41,882 bases of DNA. Origin: Actinomycetota bacterium. GTDB lineage: Bacteria > Actinomycetota > AC-67. Location of the stretch: positions 1 through 41,882 of the forward strand of contig JAIVGO010000004.1 of NCBI GenBank assembly GCA_020201525.1. The letters are read 5' to 3'. The notes beneath the pieces are model-generated. The model ran no database searches. It was not told the origin of the DNA and saw nothing but the letters and a program-made list of their open reading frames with translations. Positions 1-6,961 of this stretch are shown here, piece by piece (position 1 is the first letter of the stretch; every line of letters begins with the position of its first letter). Made by a program: the position numbers and the translations under genes.

Positions 1-132
1 CTGCTGGACGCCGGAGACGGCGTCAAGGAGTGGTCTACGATCGGCGTGTCTCCAAACATCATCGAAGCGTCCTGGCAGGCACTCGAAGATTCGATCACGT
101 ACGGGCTCACGCACACGGAGCCGAGGGAATGA
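1..132 (+). CDS. cimA: Citramalate synthase family, C-terminal end (partial)
   Basis: Frame 1 is open from the window edge to a TGA at 130-132 and encodes 43 residues. They include VSPNIIEASWQAL, which resembles the extreme C-terminus of (R)-citramalate synthase / isopropylmalate synthase-like enzymes, which condense pyruvate or a 2-oxoacid with acetyl-CoA in the isoleucine or leucine pathway. Only the end of the regulatory domain is visible, so the catalytic HMGL-like barrel cannot be checked. The stop overlaps the gltX start as ATGA (129-132), so the two genes are probably translationally coupled in one operon. A 2-isopropylmalate synthase is the main alternative. Confidence 0.75.
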   Translation: MLDAGDGVKEWSTIGVSPNIIEASWQALEDSITYGLTHTEPRE

Positions 133-1577
133 CGGAGGTCCATCCGAAAGTTCGGGTGCGATTCGCGCCTGCCCCGTCGGGATCACTGCACGTGGGGAAC
201 GCGCGGAGTGCTTTGTTCAACTGGGCATATGCACGACACTTCGACGGCGCGTTCGTATTGCGCATCGAAGATACCGATGCGTCGCGCGCAACCGGAGCGG
301 CGATGCACGATCTCATGGATGTGCTGCGCTGGCTCGGGCTGAATTGGGACGAGGGGCCCGACGTCGGCGGGCGGTTCGCGCCGTACCGTCAAAGCGAACG
401 TTTCGATCTCTATCGACGTGCCGCCGAAGGGCTTGTTCGGTCGGGGCGTGCGTATCACTGCTACTGCACGCCGGAGGAGCTCGATCAGCGACGCAAAGAG
501 GCAATGGCAGCGGGGCGGCCGCCGGGATATGACGGGCGCTGCCGAACGTTGAGCGATGTCGACCGCGCGAAGCTTGAAGGCGAAGGTCGTCCGCACGCGC
601 TTCGTTTCTGGGTGCAGGAGGGCGCGACGGAATTCCAGGACTTGGTAAGAGGCGCCGTGCGCTTCGAAAACAATCAGATCCCGGACTTCGTCATCGTGCG
701 AAGCGATGGGTCGCCGACGTACTTGCTTGCCGCCGGCCACGACGACCTCGCAATGGAAATCACGCACGTGATTCGGGGCGAGGACCTTCTGTCTGCCACG
801 CCGCGTCAGCTCATGCTGTACGAAGCGATGGGGTTTCGGAATCCACCGAAGTTTGCGCACATGCCGCTCATCGTTGGCGCCGACCGGCAGCCGCTATCGA
901 AGCGGCACGGCCAGACGTCTGTGGAGCACTACCGATCGGAAGGGTTTTTGCCGGAGGCGATGGTCAACTACATGGCTCTTCTCGGCTGGTCGTTCGGCGA
1001 TGGGACTACAGAACGCTTCACGCGCGAGCAGCTCGTCGAGCAGTTTGCGTTGGAGGCCGTCTCGCATAACCCCGCCGCGTTCGACGTACCGAAGCTCACC
1101 GCGCTGAACGGCGAATACATTCGCGGCCTGCCGGTCGATGAATTGGCGCGACGGCTGACCCCGTTCACGGGCGAGGTGGACGATGTGCTGCTCCTGCGCG
1201 TCGTTCCTCTCGTCCAGGAACGCATCGCGAAGCTCACCGAAGCCGCTCCGATGCTGCGCTTCTTCTTTACGGATGAGCCACCGATGGACGAAGCCGCCGT
1301 CGCCAAGTTTCTGAACGCCGACTTCGTCGAGGCGCTCGACGGATACCTCAACGCTTTGTCGTCGCTGGGCGAGTGGGATCACGCGTCGATCGAAACGGCG
1401 ATGCGCGGCGTCCAAGAGAAGCTCGGCCTCAAGAAGAAGACCGCGTTCATGCCGGTCCGCGTTGCGGTGACGGGATCGCTGATATCGCCGCCGCTGTTCG
1501 AGTCGCTGGAAATCCTCGGCCGCGAGCCGTCTCTCGCGCGCATCCGCGCCGGTCTCGACCGCGCAAAAACGGCCTAG
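129..1577 (+). CDS. gltX: Glutamyl-tRNA synthetase
   Basis: This class I aminoacyl-tRNA synthetase of 482 residues attaches glutamate to tRNA-Glu. In bacteria without a glutaminyl-tRNA synthetase it also mischarges tRNA-Gln for later amidation. The HIGH signature appears as HVGN at residues 21-24 after APAPSGSL, and the KMSKS loop appears as PLSKR near residue 255. The C-terminal anticodon-binding half is complete, and the length is normal for the family. The reading frame is open from position 30, but ATG 129 is preferred because GGAG at 117-120 lies 8 nt upstream and the protein then begins as its relatives do. It overlaps the preceding gene by ATGA. tRNA-Gln and tRNA-Glu, its likely substrates, lie about 0.8 kb downstream. 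Confidence 0.96.
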   Translation: MTEVHPKVRVRFAPAPSGSLHVGNARSALFNWAYARHFDGAFVLRIEDTDASRATGAAMHDLMDVLRWLGLNWDEGPDVGGRFAPYRQSERFDLYRRAAEGLVRSGRAYHCYCTPEELDQRRKEAMAAGRPPGYDGRCRTLSDVDRAKLEGEGRPHALRFWVQEGATEFQDLVRGAVRFENNQIPDFVIVRSDGSPTYLLAAGHDDLAMEITHVIRGEDLLSATPRQLMLYEAMGFRNPPKFAHMPLIVGADRQPLSKRHGQTSVEHYRSEGFLPEAMVNYMALLGWSFGDGTTERFTREQLVEQFALEAVSHNPAAFDVPKLTALNGEYIRGLPVDELARRLTPFTGEVDDVLLLRVVPLVQERIAKLTEAAPMLRFFFTDEPPMDEAAVAKFLNADFVEALDGYLNALSSLGEWDHASIETAMRGVQEKLGLKKKTAFMPVRVAVTGSLISPPLFESLEILGREPSLARIRAGLDRAKTA

Positions 1578-1644
1578 TTCCCGAATCTCTCGTTCTTGGG
1601 AGCGGAAACTCCGAGTGATAGCATGTACCTATTCGAACAGGAGT

Positions 1645-1654
1645 TGTGTACACA
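1645..1654. promoter_or_regulatory. 10-bp palindrome over antitoxin start (candidate operator)
   Basis: TGTGTACACA is a perfect palindrome ending at the A of the antitoxin ATG, just after the AGGAG at 1639-1643. Phd/YefM-type antitoxins commonly bind palindromes around their own start to autoregulate. That role here is inference from position and symmetry only. Confidence 0.4.
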
Positions 1655-1908
1655 TGGAGATCGGCGTTCGCGAGTTCAGAGCCAATTTGAGCAAATGCAT
1701 AGATCATGTTCGGCGCGGCGAAGACATTGTGCTGACAGAGCGCGGCATTCCCGTTGCGCGAATCATTCCCGCCGCCGCCAAGACTCCACTTGAGCGTTTG
1801 GTCGCTGCAGGAGTTGTGCGGCTGCCTCAGAAGCCAAAGGGAGCCCCGCCAAAGCCGATTCGAGCCAGGGGAACCGTCAGCGACATCGTGATCGAAGAGC
1901 GCAGGTAG
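1654..1908 (+). CDS. Phd/YefM-type antitoxin
   Basis: This 84-residue protein opens with MEIGVREFRANLSK and continues with RRGEDIVLTERGIPVARIIP. That is the conserved N-terminal DNA-binding and dimerisation fold of Phd/YefM antitoxins. The C-terminal part, rich in Pro and Lys and ending VSDIVIEERR, would wrap and neutralise the partner toxin. ATG 1654 is chosen over the upstream in-frame start at 1615 because it gives the canonical family N-terminus and has AGGAG 10 nt upstream. The gene overlaps the toxin gene by one base (TAGTG), the usual translationally coupled arrangement. The pair lies between gltX and the tRNA genes and outside the recombinase island. Confidence 0.85.
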   Translation: MEIGVREFRANLSKCIDHVRRGEDIVLTERGIPVARIIPAAAKTPLERLVAAGVVRLPQKPKGAPPKPIRARGTVSDIVIEERR

Positions 1909-2327
1909 TGATCTGCTACTTCGAAACTTCTGCTCTCACCAAGTTGCTCATTCTCGAGGACGGGAGCGAGATGGCTCAAGCGCTGTGGCGTGAAGCCGAC
2001 ACAATCGCCACGAGTGTCGTCACCGAGGTCGAAACACGGGCGGCTCTCGCATCGGCATTCAGGCGGCGGAGACTTACCCGGCGAGAACACCTTCACGCGA
2101 AAGCAAAACTGCGGAGCCTGCTGGTCGAGGCGCTCCTGATCGATATCGGGGATCGGGTGGTTCGTATTGCGGGAGATCTTGCCGAGGAGCATGCTCTGCG
2201 AGGCTATGACGCCATTCATCTGGCGTCCGCCGTCCAACTTGACGCGGACGACGCACTGGTAGCCAGCTGGGATGATGAGTTGCTCCGTGCGACGCGGCGA
2301 GCCGGTCTGCAAACGATTCGCGTGTAA
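1908..2327 (+). CDS. VapC-like PIN-domain toxin
   Basis: This 139-residue PIN-domain protein would be an Mg/Mn-dependent endoribonuclease, probably cutting a tRNA or rRNA when freed from its antitoxin. The acidic cluster is recognisable: E6 in YFETSAL, E40 and E42 in TEVET, D101 in GYDAIHLASA, and D122/D123 in SWDDELL. The first position is usually Asp (YFDTSAL) and here is Glu, which may still bind metal but could alter activity. Translation starts at a GTG that overlaps the antitoxin stop by one base. Family assignment is firm, while the target RNA cannot be read from sequence. Confidence 0.87.
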   Translation: MICYFETSALTKLLILEDGSEMAQALWREADTIATSVVTEVETRAALASAFRRRRLTRREHLHAKAKLRSLLVEALLIDIGDRVVRIAGDLAEEHALRGYDAIHLASAVQLDADDALVASWDDELLRATRRAGLQTIRV

Positions 2328-2354
2328 GGCTTCGCCAATGCGTGACGGGGTCTG

Positions 2355-2360
2355 TAAAAT
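2355..2360 (+). promoter_or_regulatory. Candidate -10 box for the tRNA genes
   Basis: TAAAAT lies 14 nt before the mature 5' end of tRNA-Gln. No good -35 hexamer is seen at 17-18 nt, so this is a weak promoter call resting on position and AT richness against a GC-rich background. Confidence 0.4.
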
Positions 2361-2374
2361 GTGCGATTCCAAGA

Positions 2375-2447
2375 TGGGGCGTAGCGTAACCCGGCAGCGC
2401 GCTTGATTCTGGTTCAAGTAGTCCTGGTTCGAATCCAGGCGCCCCAG
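2375..2447 (+). tRNA. tRNA-Gln (anticodon CTG)
   Basis: The acceptor stem pairs TGGGGCG (2375-2381) with CGCCCCA (2440-2446), and the discriminator is G2447. The anticodon stem CTTGA/TCAAG closes the loop TTCTGGT, which presents CTG. The T-arm has CCTGG-TTCGAAT-CCAGG. The U-A first acceptor pair is typical of tRNA-Gln. CCA is not encoded, since GCGA follows the stem, so it must be added by nucleotidyltransferase. Confidence 0.93.
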
Positions 2448-2473
2448 CGAAAAACAACTGAATAGCGAGGCAA

Positions 2474-2550
2474 GGCCCCATCGTCTAGCGGCCTAGGATA
2501 CTACCCTCTCAAGGTATAGATCGCGGGTTCGAATCCCGCTGGGGCCACCA
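2474..2550 (+). tRNA. tRNA-Glu (anticodon CTC), with encoded CCA
   Basis: The acceptor stem pairs GGCCCCA (2474-2480) with TGGGGCC (2540-2546). The discriminator is A2547 and CCA is encoded at 2548-2550. The anticodon loop CTCTCAA presents CTC, and the T-arm is GCGGG-TTCGAAT-CCCGC. The outermost anticodon-stem pair is a C/T mismatch (27-43), with the other four pairs intact. Its 3' end is the insertion point of the adjacent island, and the antisense strand of the tRNA encodes the last residues of the recombinase. Confidence 0.93.
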
Positions 2551-4069
2551 ATCCGGACGGTGGTCGAAATATCGGCACGCGAAAGATCGGCTGGATCCAC
2601 GAGCGATCTTTGACGCGGATTTCGGCCACGAGCGTCGCAAGTAGTGCCTTGCGTTGCGCGTGATCGCCGGCCTCCAAGGCTGACAGGAGTTCTTCACGTA
2701 GCTCCACGAGGTCGTTTTCATCGGGAACATCGGGCGCGGCGTCTGATAGCTCGTCGGCAAGCTCATTGCGTCGCGCGCCCAGCGCGGCGATCTCGGCTGC
2801 GAGCTTCTGCACGCGCGAGGCGCACGTGGCTTCGGTCATCGAGCCGGACTCGAAGGCGTTGAAGTAGCGGTCCAGTGCGGACTCGGCTTTGCGGATCTGA
2901 CGGTCCGCCGCGGCGAGTTCCTTCTCCAGCTTTGGTTTGTCTTTGCCTTGCTGCGCCGCCCACCGACTGACGGCTTCCTCAAGCACGTCGGTGCGCTGCA
3001 AGGTCTTCACGAGACTTTCGATCAACCGTTCTTCCATCTCTTCTGCGCGGAGGCGATCTTGCGGGCACTCGTGCGTCCCGTATCGTTGACGTGAGAAGCA
3101 CACGTAGTAGGGGTAGCGGTACTTGTTACCGTGGGCCGCGGCGCCGACGAAGCGCTTGCCGCAGCGGTCGCACACGATCAAACCGGTGAGCAGATAGTCC
3201 GAGGAGTTAGAGCGGCGAACGCTGGGATTGTCTCCTCGTTCTTCGAGGATGGCCTGCGCGGTGGTAAAGATATCTTCATCGACCAGAGGCGGATGGGGTG
3301 CCTTGTGGTAGTGACCCCGGAAGAAGATCTCGCCGATGTAGGAGCGGTTGGTGAGCACGGTCAGCACCGAGGTGTGGCTCCACGGCTTGCCGAGGCGGGT
3401 CTTATGGCCGCGGCGGTTGAGCTCGTTGGCGATCGCGCGCGAGCCGAGTCGTTTGTTCGCGTAGAGGGCAAAGATGAGCGCGACGACAGGTGCTTCGTCT
3501 TCCTTGACGACGAGGAATCCGGTCGCCGGGTCGGGCACGTAGCCGAAGGGTCGAAAGCCTCCCGGCCACGCGCCGGTTGAGGCTTTGCGTTCCATGCCGG
3601 CGATGACTCGGTCAACGAGTGTCGCACGTTCGAACTCGGCGAACACGCCGAGCATCTGCACCATCATCCGCCCGGCCGGCGTCGAGGTGTCGAAGGGTTC
3701 GGTCGCCGAGCGGAACGCAACGCCTGCTCGGTCGAGCTCGTCGAGGATCTGCGCCAGGCCGCGCACCGTGCGCGCAAGCCGGTCGACGCGGTAGACGAGC
3801 AGCAGGTCGAAGCGGCCGGCTTTGGCTTCTGCCAGCGCGCGCTCAAGGCCGGGGCGCTCAAGCGTGGCGCCCGACATCTGGTCGGTGAACTCCTTACGCC
3901 GTTCCCAGCCGGGCTGGCTCGTCACGTACGCGCCCAACCGCTCGGTTTGCGAGGCGAGGGAGTAGGGCTGGTGGTCCTCGTCGGTGGAGATGCGGGTGTA
4001 GGTGGCGACGCGCACGACGGCCTCCTCGGGCTTGGGGTCCGAGGCCAACCTAGCGCGCGAGACAGCCAC
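2501..4069 (-). CDS. Large serine recombinase (integrase)
   Basis: This 522-residue site-specific recombinase would integrate and excise the island by serine-mediated strand exchange. The N-terminal resolvase domain holds the nucleophile S28 in YTRIST, with LVYRVDRLAR near 91-100 and FAEFERA near 143-149. A recombinase domain follows (GFRPFGY near 171-177). A zinc ribbon uses C300, C303, C324 and C335, and a coiled coil covers roughly 375-440. The start is GTG 4069, two bases after the stop of the preceding small ORF. The last 16 residues (beginning LVAPAGFEPA) and the stop lie in the antisense of tRNA-Glu, so the C-terminal tail was supplied by the insertion site. Confidence 0.93.
   Translation of the reverse strand: MAVSRARLASDPKPEEAVVRVATYTRISTDEDHQPYSLASQTERLGAYVTSQPGWERRKEFTDQMSGATLERPGLERALAEAKAGRFDLLLVYRVDRLARTVRGLAQILDELDRAGVAFRSATEPFDTSTPAGRMMVQMLGVFAEFERATLVDRVIAGMERKASTGAWPGGFRPFGYVPDPATGFLVVKEDEAPVVALIFALYANKRLGSRAIANELNRRGHKTRLGKPWSHTSVLTVLTNRSYIGEIFFRGHYHKAPHPPLVDEDIFTTAQAILEERGDNPSVRRSNSSDYLLTGLIVCDRCGKRFVGAAAHGNKYRYPYYVCFSRQRYGTHECPQDRLRAEEMEERLIESLVKTLQRTDVLEEAVSRWAAQQGKDKPKLEKELAAADRQIRKAESALDRYFNAFESGSMTEATCASRVQKLAAEIAALGARRNELADELSDAAPDVPDENDLVELREELLSALEAGDHAQRKALLATLVAEIRVKDRSWIQPIFRVPIFRPPSGLVAPAGFEPAIYTLRG
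2540..2551 (+). repeat. Left attachment-site core (att repeat)
   Basis: TGGGGCCACCAA spans the acceptor 3' strand, the discriminator and the CCA of tRNA-Glu. The same 12 bases recur at 14341-14352, at the far end of the island. The recombinase gene abuts this copy. A short identical core at a tRNA 3' end is what site-specific integration leaves; calling it att is inference. Confidence 0.65.
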
Positions 4070-4071
4070 CT

Positions 4072-4254
4072 TCAGACGGCCACCTTCCGGCGGCGTGTCT
4101 TCTTACGATCAAGCCACTCGTCGAGCAGCTCGACAAGGATCTTCACCACGGCTTCGCGTTGCTCGTCATCGAGGGGGACGAGCTTGGGTGGGCGCAGCAC
4201 AATCGGATCATGTGCAGGGCGCCCTGCGGGGTTGCCCGTCGCGCGTCTAACCAT
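4072..4254 (-). CDS. Small protein linking relaxation and recombinase genes
   Basis: This 60-residue ORF begins MVRRATGNPAGRPAHD and ends in a basic tail, DRKKTRRRKVAV. It overlaps the end of the replication-relaxation gene by 8 nt (ATGGTTAG) and stops 2 nt before the recombinase GTG, so all three genes form one tightly coupled operon. No named family is recognised. Its size, basic tail and place beside the integrase would suit an accessory DNA-binding or recombination-directionality protein, but that is a guess. The middle (LDDEQREAVVKILVELLDEWL) is predicted helical. Confidence 0.6.
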   Translation of the reverse strand: MVRRATGNPAGRPAHDPIVLRPPKLVPLDDEQREAVVKILVELLDEWLDRKKTRRRKVAV

Positions 4255-5176
4255 CGGCTTTCTTCGGCTTCGCCCATCGGCGTCCCAGGCAGTCCTCGAG
4301 GTGGTACGGCTCAGCGTCGATGCTCGGAAGCTGATCCAGTCGCAGACGCTCTGGCCGGCGCAGGAACATGTCGCGCCACACCGGGCCAAGTTGTTTCGCC
4401 TTGATGAGGCGAACCACCGTCGTGCAATACAGCGGAAGGATCGCCGTTCGCGCGTATGCGGGATCCCACTGCTGTAGGGCCTTCAGGAGCGCCTTGAGAA
4501 GCGCCCGTTCTCGGTCATCGCTCGGCACAACGAACAGCACGGCGGGGAACGGCTTGCCGTCGAGGGACTCCCAGGTCGAGGCGATCCGCAGGTAGCTCGC
4601 GAACTTGTCCAGCAACGGCTTGACGTGCTCGGTGTCGCGGTCGTACTCGAAGTAGAACTCGACCGCGCTTCCTGGATGCAGCAGCCGTCCGAAACTGTCG
4701 GGTTGGATCTCACCGAACGGCGTGCGCAGCTTGTGCTCGTCGCGCCAAGCCTCCACGCCGTAGCCCGGATGCTTGAGCGTCTCGCGAACAAGGTCGGCGA
4801 AGAACCGGTTCACGCCCGCGCGGTGCGGCATGAGCTTCTTTGCTGCATCCTCATCGACCGGGATTGCGCCGAGTTCTGCAACCCGACAGCGGCGCCAGGA
4901 GGCGACGAGTCGCGCGCCGGCGGGAGTGAGGAAGTGCCGGTTCGCGTCGCGCGTGCGCGAGGAGCTTTGCCACTCGAACGAGGAGATGAGCCCGGCGTCG
5001 CGAAGCTCTTGTAGGACGCGCTGTGCGCTGCGATCTGAGCCGCAGAACAGCACCTCGATCTGATCGGTCGAGAGGATCTTGTGCTCGGCGAACGCGAGCA
5101 ACACGGCTCGCGCGCGCACATCAAGCTCGCAATTCGAGAAGCTTGAAATTGAATAGCTTGCTGCGTCTTCAGACAT
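4247..5176 (-). CDS. Replication-relaxation family protein
   Basis: This 309-residue protein resembles the Replic_Relax family found on actinobacterial plasmids and integrative elements. The N-terminal third looks like a winged helix: helices near 21-60 (ARAVLLAFAEHKILSTDQIEVLF), then RVLQELRDAGLIS and HFLTPAGARLV. The remainder carries EFYFEYDRDTEHVKPLLDKF, typical of the family. Members are thought to act in element replication or transfer, and the biochemical role is poorly known. ATG 5176 has GGAGG 3 nt upstream, rather close. It is the first gene of the operon with the small ORF and the recombinase. No relaxase, FtsK-like or VirD4-like gene is intact nearby, so the element seems reduced. 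Confidence 0.8.
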   Translation of the reverse strand: MSEDAASYSISSFSNCELDVRARAVLLAFAEHKILSTDQIEVLFCGSDRSAQRVLQELRDAGLISSFEWQSSSRTRDANRHFLTPAGARLVASWRRCRVAELGAIPVDEDAAKKLMPHRAGVNRFFADLVRETLKHPGYGVEAWRDEHKLRTPFGEIQPDSFGRLLHPGSAVEFYFEYDRDTEHVKPLLDKFASYLRIASTWESLDGKPFPAVLFVVPSDDRERALLKALLKALQQWDPAYARTAILPLYCTTVVRLIKAKQLGPVWRDMFLRRPERLRLDQLPSIDAEPYHLEDCLGRRWAKPKKADG

Positions 5177-5994
5177 AGTCCTCCAATAGGTCGGCCCTTT
5201 CCCTCGCGGATCCTTCGCCCGCTTGGGGTCTTACCTGCGGTGATTCGCCACCTGCGTGGCCGGCTCGCCGCCCCCGTACCGCCATCTCGGCGCCGATTGC
5301 CGGAATCGAATCGCTTCGATGCGCTTACCGATCACCGCTTGATCTGTTCAACCGTTCACACCTTCGCGAAAGCAGCTCGCTTCCTTGACGTCGCCCCTGG
5401 GCTCCGGTGTCCGCAGCGCGAGCGCGTGGCGATGCGTGAACACATCGGCTCTTCCGCTTCGGCTCGAGCGCGCCTCGCGATGAGGTGCCCGACTGAGGGT
5501 TGGCCGCGTGTTGGGTCTAACCATCGACTTCGCCCGGACTCTTGAGCCCAGCCGATGCCGGTGGCAAACGCCTCCGCTTGGCGTATTCGGTTGTCAGATC
5601 CTCGCCGCAATGGTGCCGACCGACTGCCTCGATCCGGCCCCATGCCGCGAAGGCGGGTGCTACTCGTTGCGAAACAGCGAACTGCAGCCTCGGCGCAGAA
5701 CCTCTGCCCAAGAGCCGCCGGAAAGCTGGCGATCCCGCCAGTCTTTCGCGCAGCGCTTGCCCGTTCACACCGTGACGTCCTTCCGATTCGCTCGATCGCA
5801 GCCAAACGACCCGCGCTTCGCGTTGCCGCCCGTGCTCGTCAAGCCGGCTCCGCTCCGTCATTTCGCCTCCACACAACAAAGGCCATCGCGAACCCTTTCT
5901 GGCCGCCGTTCCGGTCGGTTTTCTGGGGAAGGTCGGCCTCCGAGCCGGTTCCGTGAGCTTCCGCCGCGAACCTTTCGTGATGCCTGCCTACAAA

Positions 5995-6012
5995 TGAGCA
6001 CCCACCTGCTCA
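5995..6012. repeat. Inverted repeat TGAGCA-N6-TGCTCA
   Basis: A perfect 6-bp inverted repeat with a 6-nt spacer lies 20 nt before the iteron-like repeats. It has the geometry of an operator for a dimeric regulator. No protein partner can be named. Confidence 0.4.
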
Positions 6013-6031
6013 AATTCGTGTCCGCCGAGCC

Positions 6032-6174
6032 AACTTTCCGCGCGAGGTGGGCCGATCTTTCGCGCGAGGTTTCCTCGTGCAACCTCGCTCACCTACGCAC
6101 GGCCACCCGGAAGGCCAAAGTGGGACAGGTCGAGCCGAACTTTCCGTGCGAGGTTGCCGATTTTCCGCGCGAGG
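6032..6174 (+). repeat. Iteron-like direct repeats (four copies of TTTCCGCGCGAGG)
   Basis: Four copies of a 12-13 bp motif are present: TTTCCGCGCGAGG at 6035-6047, TTTCGCGCGAGG at 6058-6069, TTTCCGTGCGAGG at 6141-6153 and TTTCCGCGCGAGG at 6162-6174. They form two pairs with internal spacing of 23 and 21 bp, about two helical turns. Flanks are also shared (AACTTTCC before, GCCGAT between). A small hairpin CGAGG-TTT-CCTCG (6065-6077) follows the first pair. Repeats of this size and spacing resemble plasmid replication iterons; the function is inference. Confidence 0.6.
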
Positions 6175-6374
6175 GTGGCGTGACACACGGTCGCGCAGGT
6201 TCCACGACCTCAGCAGCCCAAGAGTCTTGCGGTCAGGGCGACCCTGCACTCGCACGGCGCGCGCGTCCACGCGGCGCGCGAGGCGTCGCATCTTCCCAAC
6301 GACAGCTGAGTTTCCCATGCCATACAAAAGGCCATCTCGGATCGCGAACCTTGACATCGAAGAGCCATATTTCG

Positions 6375-6456
6375 GCGTCAGAGAAACGTCAGGCAGGACA
6401 ATGATGTTCGATGGGCCTGACGTTTCTCGGAAGTTTCTCGGACGTTTCTCTGACGC
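6375..6456 (+). repeat. Nested, mutually exclusive hairpins
   Basis: The left arm 6375-6390 (GCGTCAGAGAAACGTC) is perfectly complementary to 6441-6456 over 16 bp. An overlapping left arm 6381-6394 is perfectly complementary to 6415-6428 over 14 bp. The shared segment 6381-6390 can pair with only one partner at a time, which is the geometry of an attenuator, a conformational switch or a folded single-stranded recombination or origin site. Confidence 0.65.
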
Positions 6457-6560
6457 GGTGTCACGCGGTGTCACGCGACACGGTCGCGACACGGTCGTCG
6501 CCATCTTCTGCGAAGACTTGTGAAGACCGCGTGAAGACCGTTCAGCGGCAATTCAGCGGC
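6422..6560 (+). repeat. Array of different short tandem repeats in 10-11 bp phase
   Basis: Five successive blocks each repeat a different unit with helical-turn spacing. GTTTCTC(G/T)GA starts at 6422, 6433 and 6444. GCGGTGTCAC starts at 6455 and 6465. GCGACACGGTC starts at 6475 and 6486. (C/T)GAAGAC units start near 6511, 6521 and 6532. TTCAGCGGC starts at 6541 and 6552. An 11-bp period is incompatible with conserved coding, and suggests proteins bound along one face of the DNA. Confidence 0.65.
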
Positions 6561-6961
6561 CGCGCCGGAATCCTGGCCGAGAATAGTGGAGCCGTCCCCA
6601 AAAACCCGCCGATTCAGTTTCTGGGCGAGTGACGACTCGGTGCCGGTAGCTCGCTGACGACCCAACTCCGCATTTCGGCGGCTTTCTTGATCGCCTTGGG
6701 GGGAACGTTTTCGGAACCCCCGAGATCCTGCGGCCGAACCGCGTCCCCGGGGCGCACCGCTCTAAAGCACTGAACGCGACGCGGCAACGATGCTCGGCAC
6801 CATCGATTCAGACTGCGCTTTTGCACGAGCCGCTTGATCCGCGCGCCTTGATGTATCTGCGCTATTGCTGTGCGCAAGCCTCGCGACTAGGTTCAACACG
6901 TTTGGCAGCTGTTGACCAAGTCTGTGGTCCTTTGGTCACGGCCCGTGGCGGGGGAGAAGTC

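Larger units (their letters stand above)
5177..6961. other. 1.8-kb gene-poor, repeat-rich region
   Basis: No convincing gene is seen in about 1.8 kb between the start of the replication-relaxation gene and the Rhs gene. Open frames exist on both strands but lack plausible starts, ribosome sites or recognisable domains. One minus-strand frame (5517-5879) ends with the same CGATGGTTAG context as the relaxation gene and could be the tail of a decayed mobilisation gene. The stretch holds iteron-like repeats, hairpins and phased short tandem repeats, listed separately. An origin or transfer site for the island is the leading idea. Confidence 0.5.

Noticed and set aside
5517..5879. 120-codon minus-strand frame ending in the same CGATGGTTAG context as the replication-relaxation gene
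   Set aside because: The shared 12-mer (GTCTAACCATCG at 4245-4256 and 5515-5526) hints at a decayed gene end, but no protein family is recognisable, so it is only mentioned under the gene-poor region.
5508..6404. 298-codon plus-strand open frame upstream of the Rhs gene
   Set aside because: No domain, no ribosome site, composition unlike the neighbouring genes, and it runs across iteron-like repeats with 21-23 bp spacing that would break codon phase.
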